The translations under genes and the position numbers were made by a program. 36,294 bases of DNA from Castellaniella sp044508625 (GTDB taxonomy: Bacteria > Pseudomonadota > Gammaproteobacteria > Burkholderiales > Burkholderiaceae_B), in contig JBIQHJ010000034.1 of assembly GCA_044508625.1 (NCBI GenBank), positions 1-36,294 of the forward strand, read 5' to 3'. Positions 21,626 to 31,374 of the stretch are shown here, in pieces; position 1 is the first letter of the stretch; each line of letters begins with the position of its first letter. Under the pieces are notes generated by a model. It ran no database searches. It was given only the letters and a program-made list of their open reading frames with translations, and was not told the origin of the DNA.

Positions 21626-22843
21626 ATGAAACTGCTCGATCTCTGCTGCGGCCCCGAAGCAAGCACCCTGGCGCGCCGGCGCCAGTTCCTGAAGCTGTCC
21701 TCGCTGTTCACCGCCGCCGGCGCCCTGCCGCTGCTGCAGGCGGGCCGCGAGGCGCGGGCGGCCGAGCCCGACGCGCCCGTGCGCATCGGCTACCTGCCCA
21801 TCACGGACGCCACGCCGCTGCTGGTCGCCCACCACAACAAGCTGTTCGAGGCGCAGGGCCTGCAAGTCGAGAAGCCGCGGCGCTTCCGTAGCTGGTCGCA
21901 GATCGTCGAGGCCTTCCTCGCCGGCCAGGTGAACGTGGTGCACCTGCTCATGCCGATGACGGTCTGGTCGCGCTACGGCAGCCGCTCGCCCGCCAAGGTG
22001 GTGGCCTGGAACCACATGGAGGGTTCCTGCCTCACCGTCCTGCCCGACGTCGGCAAGCTGGAGGACCTGGGCGGCACCACCGTCGCCATCCCGTTCTGGT
22101 ATTCGGTCCACAACATCGTCCTGCAGCGCATCCTGCAGCAGGCCGGCCTGGAATTCATCAGCGAGGGCGAGCCCGGCGCCAAGCAGGTCAAGCTCGTGGT
22201 GATGTCGCCGGGCGACATGCTGCCGGCCCTCGGATCGCGCCGCATCTCGGGCTACATCGTGGCCGAGCCCTTCAACGCCATGGCCGAGGTGCTCAAGGTC
22301 GGCAAGGTCTGGCGCTTCACGGGCGACGTCTGGCGCAACCACGCCTGCTGCGTGGTCACCATGCACGAGCGCGACCTGCAGGAGCGCCCCGACTGGTCCC
22401 AGAAGGTCGTCAACGCCATCGTCCAAGCGCAGGTCTGGACGCGCGCCCACCGCGCCGAGGCGGTGGAGATCCTGTCGCGCGACAACCCGGCCGACTACAC
22501 GCCGCACACCCGCGAGACCCTGGGGCGCGTGCTGCTGCCCTCGCCCGAGCGGGACGCGGAATACGCCAGGACGGGCGCCATCCGCCACACCGACTGGCAG
22601 GAAAAGCGCATCGACTTCCAGCCCTACCCCTTCCCGAGCTACACCGAGAAGCTGGTCGAACTGCTGAAGACGACCTACGTGCTGGGCCGCAACGAATTCC
22701 TCCAGGAGCTGGACCCCGCCTTCGCGGCCCGCGACCTGGTCGACGACCGCTACGTCAAGGCGGCCATCCAGGCCGCCGGCGGCATGTCGGCCTTCGGCCT
22801 GCCCGAATCCTTCACTCGCACAGAAACCTTCTCGGTGACCTGA
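21626..22843 (+). CDS. ABC transporter substrate-binding protein with Tat signal (NrtA/SsuA/NMT1-like)
   Basis: A 405-residue periplasmic-binding protein. Residues 16-46 form a twin-arginine signal: ARRRQFLK, a hydrophobic stretch (SSLFTAAGALPLLQ) and a likely cleavage site ARA-AEP. The mature part resembles CmpA/NrtA and SsuA-like proteins (PVRIGYLPITDATPLLVAHH; LFEAQGLQVE; a lobe with GGTTVAIPFWYSVHN). Tat export implies folding, possibly with a cofactor or ligand, before export. It starts 6 bases after the ATPase stop and its stop shares a base with the permease start. The ligand cannot be deduced; nitrate, sulfonates, taurine, cyanate and pyrimidine precursors are all handled by relatives. 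Confidence 0.9.
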   Translation: MKLLDLCCGPEASTLARRRQFLKLSSLFTAAGALPLLQAGREARAAEPDAPVRIGYLPITDATPLLVAHHNKLFEAQGLQVEKPRRFRSWSQIVEAFLAGQVNVVHLLMPMTVWSRYGSRSPAKVVAWNHMEGSCLTVLPDVGKLEDLGGTTVAIPFWYSVHNIVLQRILQQAGLEFISEGEPGAKQVKLVVMSPGDMLPALGSRRISGYIVAEPFNAMAEVLKVGKVWRFTGDVWRNHACCVVTMHERDLQERPDWSQKVVNAIVQAQVWTRAHRAEAVEILSRDNPADYTPHTRETLGRVLLPSPERDAEYARTGAIRHTDWQEKRIDFQPYPFPSYTEKLVELLKTTYVLGRNEFLQELDPAFAARDLVDDRYVKAAIQAAGGMSAFGLPESFTRTETFSVT

Positions 22844-23616
22844 TGAACAGCCGCCTCGCCATCCTCCCCGCCCGCCGCCGCCTCGCCCTGAGCGCCTGCG
22901 GCCTGCTCGCCCTGCTGATCCTGTGGGCGGGCGGCGTCGCCCTGATGGGCCGGGACCAGGGCATGGCGCGCCTGTTCGGGCCGGGCATGGCGCTCTCGAG
23001 CCTGACCGAGCTGATCGTGGGCAACGCGCTGACCCTGCACACGCTGGTCAGCCTGCGCCGGGTCGCGGTCGGCCTGTTCTGGGCCCTGCTGTTCGGCGTT
23101 CCCATCGGGCTGGCGATCGGATCCTCGCGCAAGCTCGAGCTGGGCACCAGCGGCGCCTTCCAGTTCCTGCGCATGATCTCGCCGCTGTCCTGGATGCCGA
23201 TCGCGGTGATGCTGTTCGGCATCGGCGACGCGCCGATCTATTTCCTGCTGAGCTTCGCCGCGGTCTGGCCCATCATCCTGAACACCAGCGCGGGCGTGCG
23301 CCAGCTCGACGCCCGCTGGCTGATGCTCGCCCACAGCCTGAGCGCCACCCGCCGCGAAATCCTCTGGCGCATCGTGCTGCCGGGCTCGATGGGGCACATC
23401 CTGACGGGACTGCGCCTGGCGATCGGCATCGTCTGGATCATCCTCGTGCCCTGCGAGATGCTGGGCGTCAGCTCCGGCCTGGGATACTTCATCCTCGACA
23501 CCCGCGACCGCCTGGCCTATTCCGAGCTGATGGCCGTGATCGTGCTGATCGGCGCGCTGGGCTTCGTGCTGGACACCGTCGCGCAAAAGCTGCATCGCCG
23601 CTGGGCCCGGCGCTGA
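22843..23616 (+). CDS. ABC transporter permease, nitrate/sulfonate/taurine type
   Basis: A 257-residue inner-membrane permease of the SsuC/TauC/NrtB family, with about six hydrophobic segments (first: SACGLLALLILWAGGVAL). The EAA cytoplasmic loop reads AHSLSATRREILWRIVLP, contacting the ATPase. The ATG overlaps the stop of the binding-protein gene by one base. With the two preceding genes it makes a complete importer. A hairpin follows 1 base after the stop (23618-23639). Length and topology fit the family; it is somewhat short at the N-terminus. Confidence 0.93.
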   Translation: MNSRLAILPARRRLALSACGLLALLILWAGGVALMGRDQGMARLFGPGMALSSLTELIVGNALTLHTLVSLRRVAVGLFWALLFGVPIGLAIGSSRKLELGTSGAFQFLRMISPLSWMPIAVMLFGIGDAPIYFLLSFAAVWPIILNTSAGVRQLDARWLMLAHSLSATRREILWRIVLPGSMGHILTGLRLAIGIVWIILVPCEMLGVSSGLGYFILDTRDRLAYSELMAVIVLIGALGFVLDTVAQKLHRRWARR

Positions 23617-23617
23617 C

Positions 23618-23639
23618 CGGCCGGAATCACATCCGGCCG
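23618..23639 (+). terminator. Hairpin at the end of the importer operon
   Basis: CGGCCGGA (23618-23625) pairs perfectly with TCCGGCCG (23632-23639) around ATCACA. No T-run follows, so it may be a Rho-dependent end or a 3' stabilising hairpin instead of a classical terminator. Confidence 0.5.
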
Positions 23640-23657
23640 CGACGCGCGGCGTATCCA

Positions 23658-23828
23658 GACGGCGGCATCGTCGCCGATGCGGGTGGCGTTTGAGCCCGTG
23701 CCGCTTCGGGCGATGGTGAAACCTCCGCCGCCACGCGGCGCAAGCCGGGTGAGTTCGATCGAATCGACCCGCGCAAGCGACGGTGCCTGATCGCGCAGCA
23801 AGGCCTGGAAACGATCCGTCGCGGCGCA
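23658..23828 (-). pseudogene. Remnant of hypF (hydrogenase maturation carbamoyltransferase)
   Basis: Minus-strand translation gives about 57 residues that align with the end of the HypF acylphosphatase domain and the run-up to its first zinc finger: FQALLRDQAPSLARVDSIE, then GGFTIARSGTG, then TRIGDDAAV. E. coli HypF has, in the same order and spacing, PPLARIDSVE, FTIRQS and TQIVPDAATC. The fragment has neither the upstream acylphosphatase core nor the expected Cys pair after DAAV (the frame reads WIRR), and the surrounding 272 bp hold no complete gene. It is therefore a decayed piece of a gene for Ni-Fe hydrogenase maturation. An alternative is chance similarity, which I consider less likely given the ordered matches. 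Confidence 0.5.
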
Positions 23829-23888
23829 TTTGCATGAGGGACGCCACCGCCCTGGGCGCGGCCAGCGACCGGGCATGAGCAATCCTCA

Positions 23889-24446
23889 TCAATGCCCGCC
23901 CGCGGATTCATCGGTCCCGAAGACATGGTCCCAGAACGGCGTGGTGACGCCGTACCAGCCCTCGGCGCCCGGCCGGTGGTGCCGGGCATGGTCGCGCTTG
24001 CGGGCCAGCATCCAGGAGCCCGGCCGGGCCTTCCAGTGATGCGTGGCGTGGTGGACGACCACGTACAGCAGATAGCCGGCCGTCATGCCCAACGTCGCCG
24101 CCAGGGCGATCCACGGCCCGGCGGCGGCGGACAAGGGCCAGAACACCAATACGGCGAACGCCGCCATGCTGACCGGCGTGGAAGATCCGATCAGCGCAAA
24201 AGGACGTTCGTGGTGAGTCTCGTGCCAGTTCTTGAAGGGCCGCAGCCCGTGAAGGATGAACCGATGCAGGGCGTACTCGACGAGGCTCCAGGCCAGGAAG
24301 CCCAGGGCCGCGGCCGCCAGCAGCGCCCCGGCCGAACCGCGCGAATGCCAGATCAGCACGGCCGACCCGCCCGCGATCGCCAGCGGATACAGCACGAAAT
24401 CCGCAAAATACATCGCTGGATGCTGTTCGAACTTGAAAGACCCCAT
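23889..24446 (-). CDS. Fatty acid hydroxylase/sterol desaturase family membrane protein
   Basis: A 185-residue integral membrane di-iron oxygenase. It has about four hydrophobic segments and the His clusters typical of the superfamily: H61RFILH66, H75ETHH79, H132HATHH137 and H153ARHH157. Together these provide the usual eight-plus His ligands. Small members of this family hydroxylate acyl chains (of lipids) or beta-carotene; the substrate here is not determinable. Start ATG at 24446; no Shine-Dalgarno sequence. A TATACT -10-like element lies close upstream on the minus strand. It is downstream of uvrD by 121 bp on the same strand. Confidence 0.86.
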   Translation of the reverse strand: MGSFKFEQHPAMYFADFVLYPLAIAGGSAVLIWHSRGSAGALLAAAALGFLAWSLVEYALHRFILHGLRPFKNWHETHHERPFALIGSSTPVSMAAFAVLVFWPLSAAAGPWIALAATLGMTAGYLLYVVVHHATHHWKARPGSWMLARKRDHARHHRPGAEGWYGVTTPFWDHVFGTDESAGGH

Positions 24447-24567
24447 GGCGAATCCGCAGTCGAATTTCCTGGATCAGTATAGACCTCGCCCTGGGGACTT
24501 CCCTAGTGTTTGCATCCATCCGCAAGGAAAACCGCGGTCCGGCGGCGACGGCCGAAGAAGCCCGGTT

Positions 24568-26913
24568 TCAGTCCATGACTTCCAGCTTCGCCACGCCCAG
24601 GGCCAGGGTCTTGGAGCCCGCGTCGCGGAACTCGATCCGGGCCTGCGCGTCCTGCCCCGAGCCGCTGAGGCTCACCACGATCCCCTCGCCAAAGCGGGCA
24701 TGGCGCACGCCCTGGCCGATGCGGAAGCGCTGTTCGCCCACCGTCACCCCGCCGGAGGCCGTGCGCGGCTCGCGCGGCGCGAAGGCGCTGCCGCCCTCGG
24801 CGTGCCAGCCCGCGCCGCGCCGGAACGCGCCGCTCCACGCGGGCCGCTCCTGCGCCTGGCGCGCGCGCGGGGTCAGCCATTTCAGGTGTTCCTCGGGGAT
24901 CTCCTCGAGAAAGCGCGAGCGCATGGCGTAGCGCGTCTGGCCATGCAGCATGCGGCTCTGCGCCAGGGTCAGCGTCAGCCGCTCGCGCGCGCGGGTGATG
25001 GCCACGTACATCAGGCGGCGCTCCTCCTCGAGGCCGCCGGCGTCCAGCAGGCTGTTCTCGTGGGGGAACAGTCCCTCCTCGAGGCCCGTGATGAACACCA
25101 CGTCGAATTCCAGGCCCTTGGCCGCATGGACCGTCATGAGCTGCACCGCGTCCTCGCCGGCCTGTGCCTGATTGTCGCCCGCCTCGAGCGAGGCGTGGCT
25201 GAGGAATGCCGCCAGGGGCGACATGACGGCGGGCGGCGGCTCCATGGGCAGCCCGAAGGCCGGATCCGGGACGGGGCCTCCTTCAGGCGCGGCAGGTGTC
25301 CCGGCCGGCCGCAAGGCCCGCGGGTCCGTGCCGGCAAGCGCCCCGGCATCGGGGATGCGGCCGGCGGCCAGGCCCTGGAAGCCCTCCTCGGCGACGAAGG
25401 CCGCGGCGGCGTTGACCAGTTCCTGCAGGTTGTCCAGCCGGTCCTGGCCCTCGCGGTCGGCGCGGTAATGCGCCTCCAGCCCGCTGTGGTGCACGACGTG
25501 GCCGATGAGCTCGGGCAGGTCCAGGGACTGCGCCTCGTGCGCCATGTCCTGGATCAGGGCCGCGAAGCGCGCCAGGTTGGCGCCGCCCTTGCCCGCCATG
25601 TAGGGCACCGCGCCGAACAGGCTGACGCCGTACTGCGCGGCCAGGTCGGCCTGCTGCTCGAGCGTGCGCGCGCCGATGCCGCGCGCCGGGAAGTTGACCA
25701 CCCGCATCCAGGACGTATCGTCCTGCGGATTGTCGATCAGACGCAGGTAGGCCAGGACGTGCTTGACCTCCTGGCGCTCGAAGAATCGCTGGCCGCCATA
25801 GACCCGGTACGGCACGCGCGCCGAGAACAGGGCATGCTCGATCGGCCGGGACTGGGCATTGCTGCGGTAGAGCACGGCGATCTGGTGCGGCGCGAGCCCC
25901 TCGCGGATCGAGGCGCGGATCTCGTCGACCAGCCACTGCGCCTCGAGCGCGTCGGAGGCCTGCTCGACCACGCGCAGCGGCTCGCCCTCGGGCCGCTCGG
26001 TCCAGAGGTTCTTGCCCAGGCGGTGGGCATTGTGCGCGATCAGGGCATTGGCCGCGTCCAGGATGTGGCCGTGCGAACGGTAGTTCTGCTCGAGGCGGAT
26101 CACGTTGCCACGGGCGTAGCGCTGCTCGAAATCGGCCATGTTGCCCACGTTGGCGCCGCGGAAGGCATAGATCGACTGGTCGTCGTCGCCGACGGCGAAC
26201 ACCGGGGTGTGCGCCCCCGCCAGCAGCATCAGCCAGCGGTACTGCAGCACGTTGGTGTCCTGGAACTCGTCGACCAGGATGTGCTGGAAGCGGCGCTGGT
26301 AGTGCTCGCGGATCGGCGCCTCGCGCTGCAGCAGCTCGTAGGCGCGCAGCAGCAGCTCGCCGAAGTCGACCACGCCCTCGCGCTCGCACTGGTCCTGGTA
26401 GCGCTGGTACAGCTCGGCGAGGCGCCGGCCCTGCGGATCGCGGACGTCCAGGTCCGAGGGACGCAGGCCGTCCTCCTTGGCGGCGTTGATCATGCGCTGG
26501 ACGTCGCGCGGCGGAAAGCGCTCGTCGTCGATCCCCGCGGCCTTGATCATGCGCTTGATGGCCGAGAGCTGGTCGGCGCCATCCAGGATCTGGAAAGCCT
26601 GCGGCAGGCCCGCGTCGCGGTGATGCGCGCGCAGCAGGCGGTTGCACAGGCCATGGAAGGTGCCGACCCACATGCCGCGCGTATCGAGGGGCAGCAGGGC
26701 CGACAGGCGCGCGAGCATCTCGCGCGCGGCCTTGTTGGTGAAGGTCACAGCCAGCAGCCCGTACGGGCTGGCCTGCCCGGTCTGGATCAGCCAGGCCATG
26801 CGCGTGGTCAGCACCCGGGTCTTGCCGCTGCCGGCCCCGGCCAGCACCAGGGCGTGCACGGCGGGCTGCGTGACGGCCTCGCGCTGCCGTTCGTTCAGGC
26901 CATCGAGGATCAT
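24568..26913 (-). CDS. uvrD: DNA helicase II, UvrD/Rep family
   Basis: SF1A 3'-5' DNA helicase used in mismatch and nucleotide excision repair. The 781-residue protein has Walker A AGAGSGKT (25-32), TFTNKAA motif Ia, DEFQDT Walker B (215-220), GDDDQSIYAFRGA, the motif IV region EQNYRS, VHAAKGLEFD motif V and VAITRARERL motif VI, plus a C-terminal Tudor-like domain (GQGVRHARFGEG). The start ATG at 26913 gives the conserved N-terminus LNERQREAV. It is longer than E. coli UvrD (720), mainly through a Gly/Pro/Ala-rich insertion at about residues 515-562. The ATG overlaps the stop of the upstream desaturase gene as ATGA. Confidence 0.96.
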   Translation of the reverse strand: MILDGLNERQREAVTQPAVHALVLAGAGSGKTRVLTTRMAWLIQTGQASPYGLLAVTFTNKAAREMLARLSALLPLDTRGMWVGTFHGLCNRLLRAHHRDAGLPQAFQILDGADQLSAIKRMIKAAGIDDERFPPRDVQRMINAAKEDGLRPSDLDVRDPQGRRLAELYQRYQDQCEREGVVDFGELLLRAYELLQREAPIREHYQRRFQHILVDEFQDTNVLQYRWLMLLAGAHTPVFAVGDDDQSIYAFRGANVGNMADFEQRYARGNVIRLEQNYRSHGHILDAANALIAHNAHRLGKNLWTERPEGEPLRVVEQASDALEAQWLVDEIRASIREGLAPHQIAVLYRSNAQSRPIEHALFSARVPYRVYGGQRFFERQEVKHVLAYLRLIDNPQDDTSWMRVVNFPARGIGARTLEQQADLAAQYGVSLFGAVPYMAGKGGANLARFAALIQDMAHEAQSLDLPELIGHVVHHSGLEAHYRADREGQDRLDNLQELVNAAAAFVAEEGFQGLAAGRIPDAGALAGTDPRALRPAGTPAAPEGGPVPDPAFGLPMEPPPAVMSPLAAFLSHASLEAGDNQAQAGEDAVQLMTVHAAKGLEFDVVFITGLEEGLFPHENSLLDAGGLEEERRLMYVAITRARERLTLTLAQSRMLHGQTRYAMRSRFLEEIPEEHLKWLTPRARQAQERPAWSGAFRRGAGWHAEGGSAFAPREPRTASGGVTVGEQRFRIGQGVRHARFGEGIVVSLSGSGQDAQARIEFRDAGSKTLALGVAKLEVMD

Positions 26914-28124
26914 GCGGCGTAGCAGCGCAGGCGGCGCGAAAACTGCTCGAGGCCCTCGATGCCGCTCTGCTGGGCGCGCTGGCACCAGGCGCGCAGGTCG
27001 GCCAGCAGTTGCTCGCTGCTCGCGCTGGAGGATTCCCACAAGGCGGTGAGCTCGCGCCGCATCTGCACCAGGGTCGAGAGCGCCGGCGCCATGGCCAGGG
27101 CGCGGTCGACCTCGGCGCGCTGCGCCGGCGGCAGGTCGGATCCCCCATGCAGCAGCCACTTGCGGCAGCGGCGCAGCAACTGCCACTCGCCCTGGCGGGC
27201 GCGGGCGGCGGCCAGCTCGCGGGCCACGGCCTTTTTCAGGACCCGGCTGTAGCGCGCGAGGACCTCGTAGCGGTGGGCGATGATGCCTTGCAGGTGGGCC
27301 TCGTCCAGGGACTCGATCGGGACGGCCTCGACGCGCTGCAGGCGCAGGCGCGGCGCGACCCGGCGGACCCGCGCCAGCCCCAGGGCCTGCAGGATGCGGA
27401 TGTAGAGCCAGCCCAGGTCGAACTCATACCACTTGGTCGAGAACTTGGCCGACGTCCCGTAGGCATGGTGGTTGTTGTGCAATTCCTCGCCGCCGATCAG
27501 CAGCCCCCAGGGCGACACATTGGTGCTGTCGTCGGGGCAGGCGTAGTTGCGGTAGCCCCAGGCGTGGCCCAGGCCGTTGACCACGCCGGCCGCCCAGAAC
27601 GGGATCCAGGCCATCTGGACCGCCCACACCGTCAGGCCGATCACCCCGAACAGCGCCAGGTCGGTGGCCAGCATGATCATGACGCCCAGCAGGTTGTGCC
27701 GCGCGTACAGATGGCGCTCGAGCCAGTCGTCGGGCGTGCCGTGGCCGAAGCGCGCCAGGGTCTCGGGATTGGCGGCCTCGGCGCGATAGAGCTCGGCGCC
27801 GCGGAAGAACACCTGCGCCAGGCCGAATACGGCGGGCGAATGCGGATCGCCCTCGCGCTCGCATTTGGCATGGTGCTTGCGATGGATGGCCACCCATTCC
27901 TTGGTCACCATCCCGGTGGTCAGCCACAGCCAGAAGCGGAAGAAATGCATCGCCGCCGGATGCAGGTCCAGGCCGCGATGCGCCTGGCTGCGGTGCAGGA
28001 AGATCGTGACGGCCATGATGGTGACGTGCGTGAGCACCAGGGTGACGGCAAGGAGTTCCCAGGCGTTCAGGTGCAGCAGGCCGCCCCGCAGGAAATGGAG
28101 GATCTCGTTCATGGCAATGGGCAT
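26910..28124 (-). CDS. Acyl-lipid/acyl-CoA fatty acid desaturase
   Basis: A 404-residue membrane di-iron desaturase which introduces a double bond into saturated acyl chains and so adjusts membrane fluidity. It has the three His boxes: H44RSQAH49, H81RKHH85 and H216NNHH220, spaced as in delta-9 type desaturases, with hydrophobic helices around 20-45, 60-75 and 145-185. The C-terminal 130 residues form a charged, helical cytoplasmic domain not needed for the core fold. Start ATG at 28124 has CCGGAG close upstream; an ATG at 28112 is an alternative. It overlaps uvrD by four bases and lies 54 bp after the RsmB-like gene, so it is probably part of purN-rsmB-desaturase-uvrD. Confidence 0.92.
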   Translation of the reverse strand: MPIAMNEILHFLRGGLLHLNAWELLAVTLVLTHVTIMAVTIFLHRSQAHRGLDLHPAAMHFFRFWLWLTTGMVTKEWVAIHRKHHAKCEREGDPHSPAVFGLAQVFFRGAELYRAEAANPETLARFGHGTPDDWLERHLYARHNLLGVMIMLATDLALFGVIGLTVWAVQMAWIPFWAAGVVNGLGHAWGYRNYACPDDSTNVSPWGLLIGGEELHNNHHAYGTSAKFSTKWYEFDLGWLYIRILQALGLARVRRVAPRLRLQRVEAVPIESLDEAHLQGIIAHRYEVLARYSRVLKKAVARELAAARARQGEWQLLRRCRKWLLHGGSDLPPAQRAEVDRALAMAPALSTLVQMRRELTALWESSSASSEQLLADLRAWCQRAQQSGIEGLEQFSRRLRCYAA

Positions 28125-28178
28125 GGTCTCCGGAGGGTCGAAGTCATGGGAAAAGTGTAGCCCAACCCTCCGCGGACG

Positions 28179-29681
<1,503 letters not shown>

Positions 29682-29690
29682 GGGATTCCA

Positions 29691-30377
29691 TCATGGTGTG
29701 AGGTCATGGGCCGTGAACGCGCGCCGCTCGACGCCGTCCACCCGCACCAGCCCGTCGGTGCCGATCGAGACCTGCCGCCGGGCCAGCCAGGCCGCGACCT
29801 CAGCGTAGACGTGGTGCTCGAGCGCCAGCAGGCGCGCGGCGAGGGTGTCGGCCGTATCGCCCGGCAGCACGGGGATCGCGCCCTGGGCGATGATCGGCCC
29901 GTGATCCAGCACGGGCGTCACGAAGTGTACCGTACATCCGTGCCACTGCACCCCCTGGGCCAGGGCCTGCGCGTGCGTGTGCAGGCCCGGGAAGGCCGGC
30001 AGCAGGGAAGGATGGATGTTGACGATGCGGCCCTCGAAGCGGCGCACCAGCTCCGCCCCCAGCACGCGCATGAATCCGGCCAGCAGCACGTAGTCGGGGG
30101 CGAGCTCGTCGATGCGCCGCGCCAGGGCCCGGTCGAAGGCCTCGCGGCTGTCGAACGCGCGATGCGGCAGGACCTCGGCCGGGATGCCGCGGGCGCGGGC
30201 CCATTCCAGGCCGGCGGCGTCCGCCCGGTTGGACAGCACCGCGCAGACCTCCGCGGGCAGGCCGCGCGCGGCGATGGCCTGGACGATGGACTGCATGTTC
30301 GAGCCGCGGCCCGAAATCAGGATGAGGAAACGCACGGGGGATGCGGGCTGCTGCGCCAAGGTCTGGGCCTCCGACAT
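29691..30377 (-). CDS. purN: Phosphoribosylglycinamide formyltransferase
   Basis: Transfers formyl from 10-formyl-tetrahydrofolate to GAR, the third step of purine synthesis. The 228-residue protein has ISGRGSN (phosphate-binding, 23-27), catalytic Asn and His in VNIHPSLLPAFPG, and Asp in TPVLDHGPI. Start ATG at 30377 has no Shine-Dalgarno sequence, and a TACAAT-like -10 lies so close that the leader would be only a few bases. It is the first gene of a minus-strand operon and is divergent from ribF across 31 bp. Confidence 0.97.
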   Translation of the reverse strand: MSEAQTLAQQPASPVRFLILISGRGSNMQSIVQAIAARGLPAEVCAVLSNRADAAGLEWARARGIPAEVLPHRAFDSREAFDRALARRIDELAPDYVLLAGFMRVLGAELVRRFEGRIVNIHPSLLPAFPGLHTHAQALAQGVQWHGCTVHFVTPVLDHGPIIAQGAIPVLPGDTADTLAARLLALEHHVYAEVAAWLARRQVSIGTDGLVRVDGVERRAFTAHDLTP

Positions 30378-30408
30378 ACAATCGAGGCAAAATTGTAAAC
30401 TCTTGCCT
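30378..30408. promoter_or_regulatory. Compact divergent purN/ribF promoter region
   Basis: Only 31 bp separate the starts. On the minus strand TACAAT (30392-30397) and on the plus strand TAAACT (30396-30401) overlap as candidate -10 elements. -35 hexamers are weak and would lie inside the opposite gene. Neither gene has a Shine-Dalgarno sequence. Confidence 0.4.
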
Positions 30409-31374
30409 GTGAAATCCGCTCCCAGACTCTACCGCGGCCTGCCCCGGCGCGACTCGACCGCGCCCAGCGCGCTGACCATCGGCAACTTCGACGGCGTGCA
30501 CCGGGGCCACCAGGCAATCCTGGCCCATGTCCGCGACCAGGCCGCGCTGCGCGGCCTCGTCCCCAGCGTCATGACCTTCACGCCCCATCCGCGCGCCTTC
30601 TTCGCCCGGCGGGGACACCGGCCCGAGCTCATCCCCACCCAGATCAGCGCCCTGCGCGACAAGGTCACGGCCCTGAGCGAGCACGGCATGCGCCAGATCG
30701 TCATCCTGCCCTTCCGCCAGCGGCTGGCCGACATGAGCGCCGAGGACTTCATCCGCCGGCTGCTGGTCGACGGCCTCGCCACGCGCTGGGTGCTGGTGGG
30801 CGAGGATTTCCGCTATGGCCACCAGCGCAGCGGCGACATCGCCCTGCTGCGCCGCATGGGCGAAATCCACGGCTTCGAGGTCCGGACCATCGCCGACGTG
30901 GTCGACGGACAGGGCCGGCGGATCTCCAGCACCGAGCTGCGCACCGCGCTGGCCGTGGGCAATCTCGAGCGCAGCGCCGAGCTGCTGGGGACCCCCTACC
31001 GGATCAGCGGGCACGTGATCCACGGCAGCCGGCTCGGACGCGACCTGGGTTTCCCGACCCTGAACCTGCGCGTCCCCGAGCCCTGTGCCGCGCGCTCGGG
31101 GATCTACGTCGTGCGCGTGCACGGCCTGGGCCCCGATCCCCTGCCCGGGGTGGCGAGCCTGGGCGTGCGCCCCACCGTCACCTCCAGCGGGCGCCTGTTG
31201 CTCGAGACACACATCCTCGATCGCCGCGTGGACGCCTACGGTAAACTGGTGCGCGTCGAATTCCTCAAGTTCCTGCGCGACGAGGAAGCTTTCCCCGATC
31301 TACCCACACTGATCGCCGCCATCGAAAAGGATGTGCAAGGCGCTCGCGACCATTTCGCCTCCCATGGACTATAG
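30409..31374 (+). CDS. ribF: Bifunctional riboflavin kinase/FAD synthetase
   Basis: Makes FMN from riboflavin and ATP, then FAD. The 321-residue protein has an N-terminal adenylyltransferase domain with GNFDGVHRGH (25-34) and ISSTELR, and a C-terminal kinase domain with GRDLGFPTLNL. The GTG at 30409 was chosen because it starts MKSAPRLYRGLP, the conserved N-terminus; a TTG two codons upstream is the only close alternative. No Shine-Dalgarno sequence is present; predicted initiation of transcription coincides with the GTG. Its 3' end overlaps ileS by 11 bases. Confidence 0.96.
   Translation: MKSAPRLYRGLPRRDSTAPSALTIGNFDGVHRGHQAILAHVRDQAALRGLVPSVMTFTPHPRAFFARRGHRPELIPTQISALRDKVTALSEHGMRQIVILPFRQRLADMSAEDFIRRLLVDGLATRWVLVGEDFRYGHQRSGDIALLRRMGEIHGFEVRTIADVVDGQGRRISSTELRTALAVGNLERSAELLGTPYRISGHVIHGSRLGRDLGFPTLNLRVPEPCAARSGIYVVRVHGLGPDPLPGVASLGVRPTVTSSGRLLLETHILDRRVDAYGKLVRVEFLKFLRDEEAFPDLPTLIAAIEKDVQGARDHFASHGL

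Noticed and set aside
22750..23892. A 380-codon minus-strand open frame opposite the ABC permease
   Set aside because: Most of it is the antisense of the permease and binding-protein genes. Only the separate frame at 23658-23828 shows family similarity.
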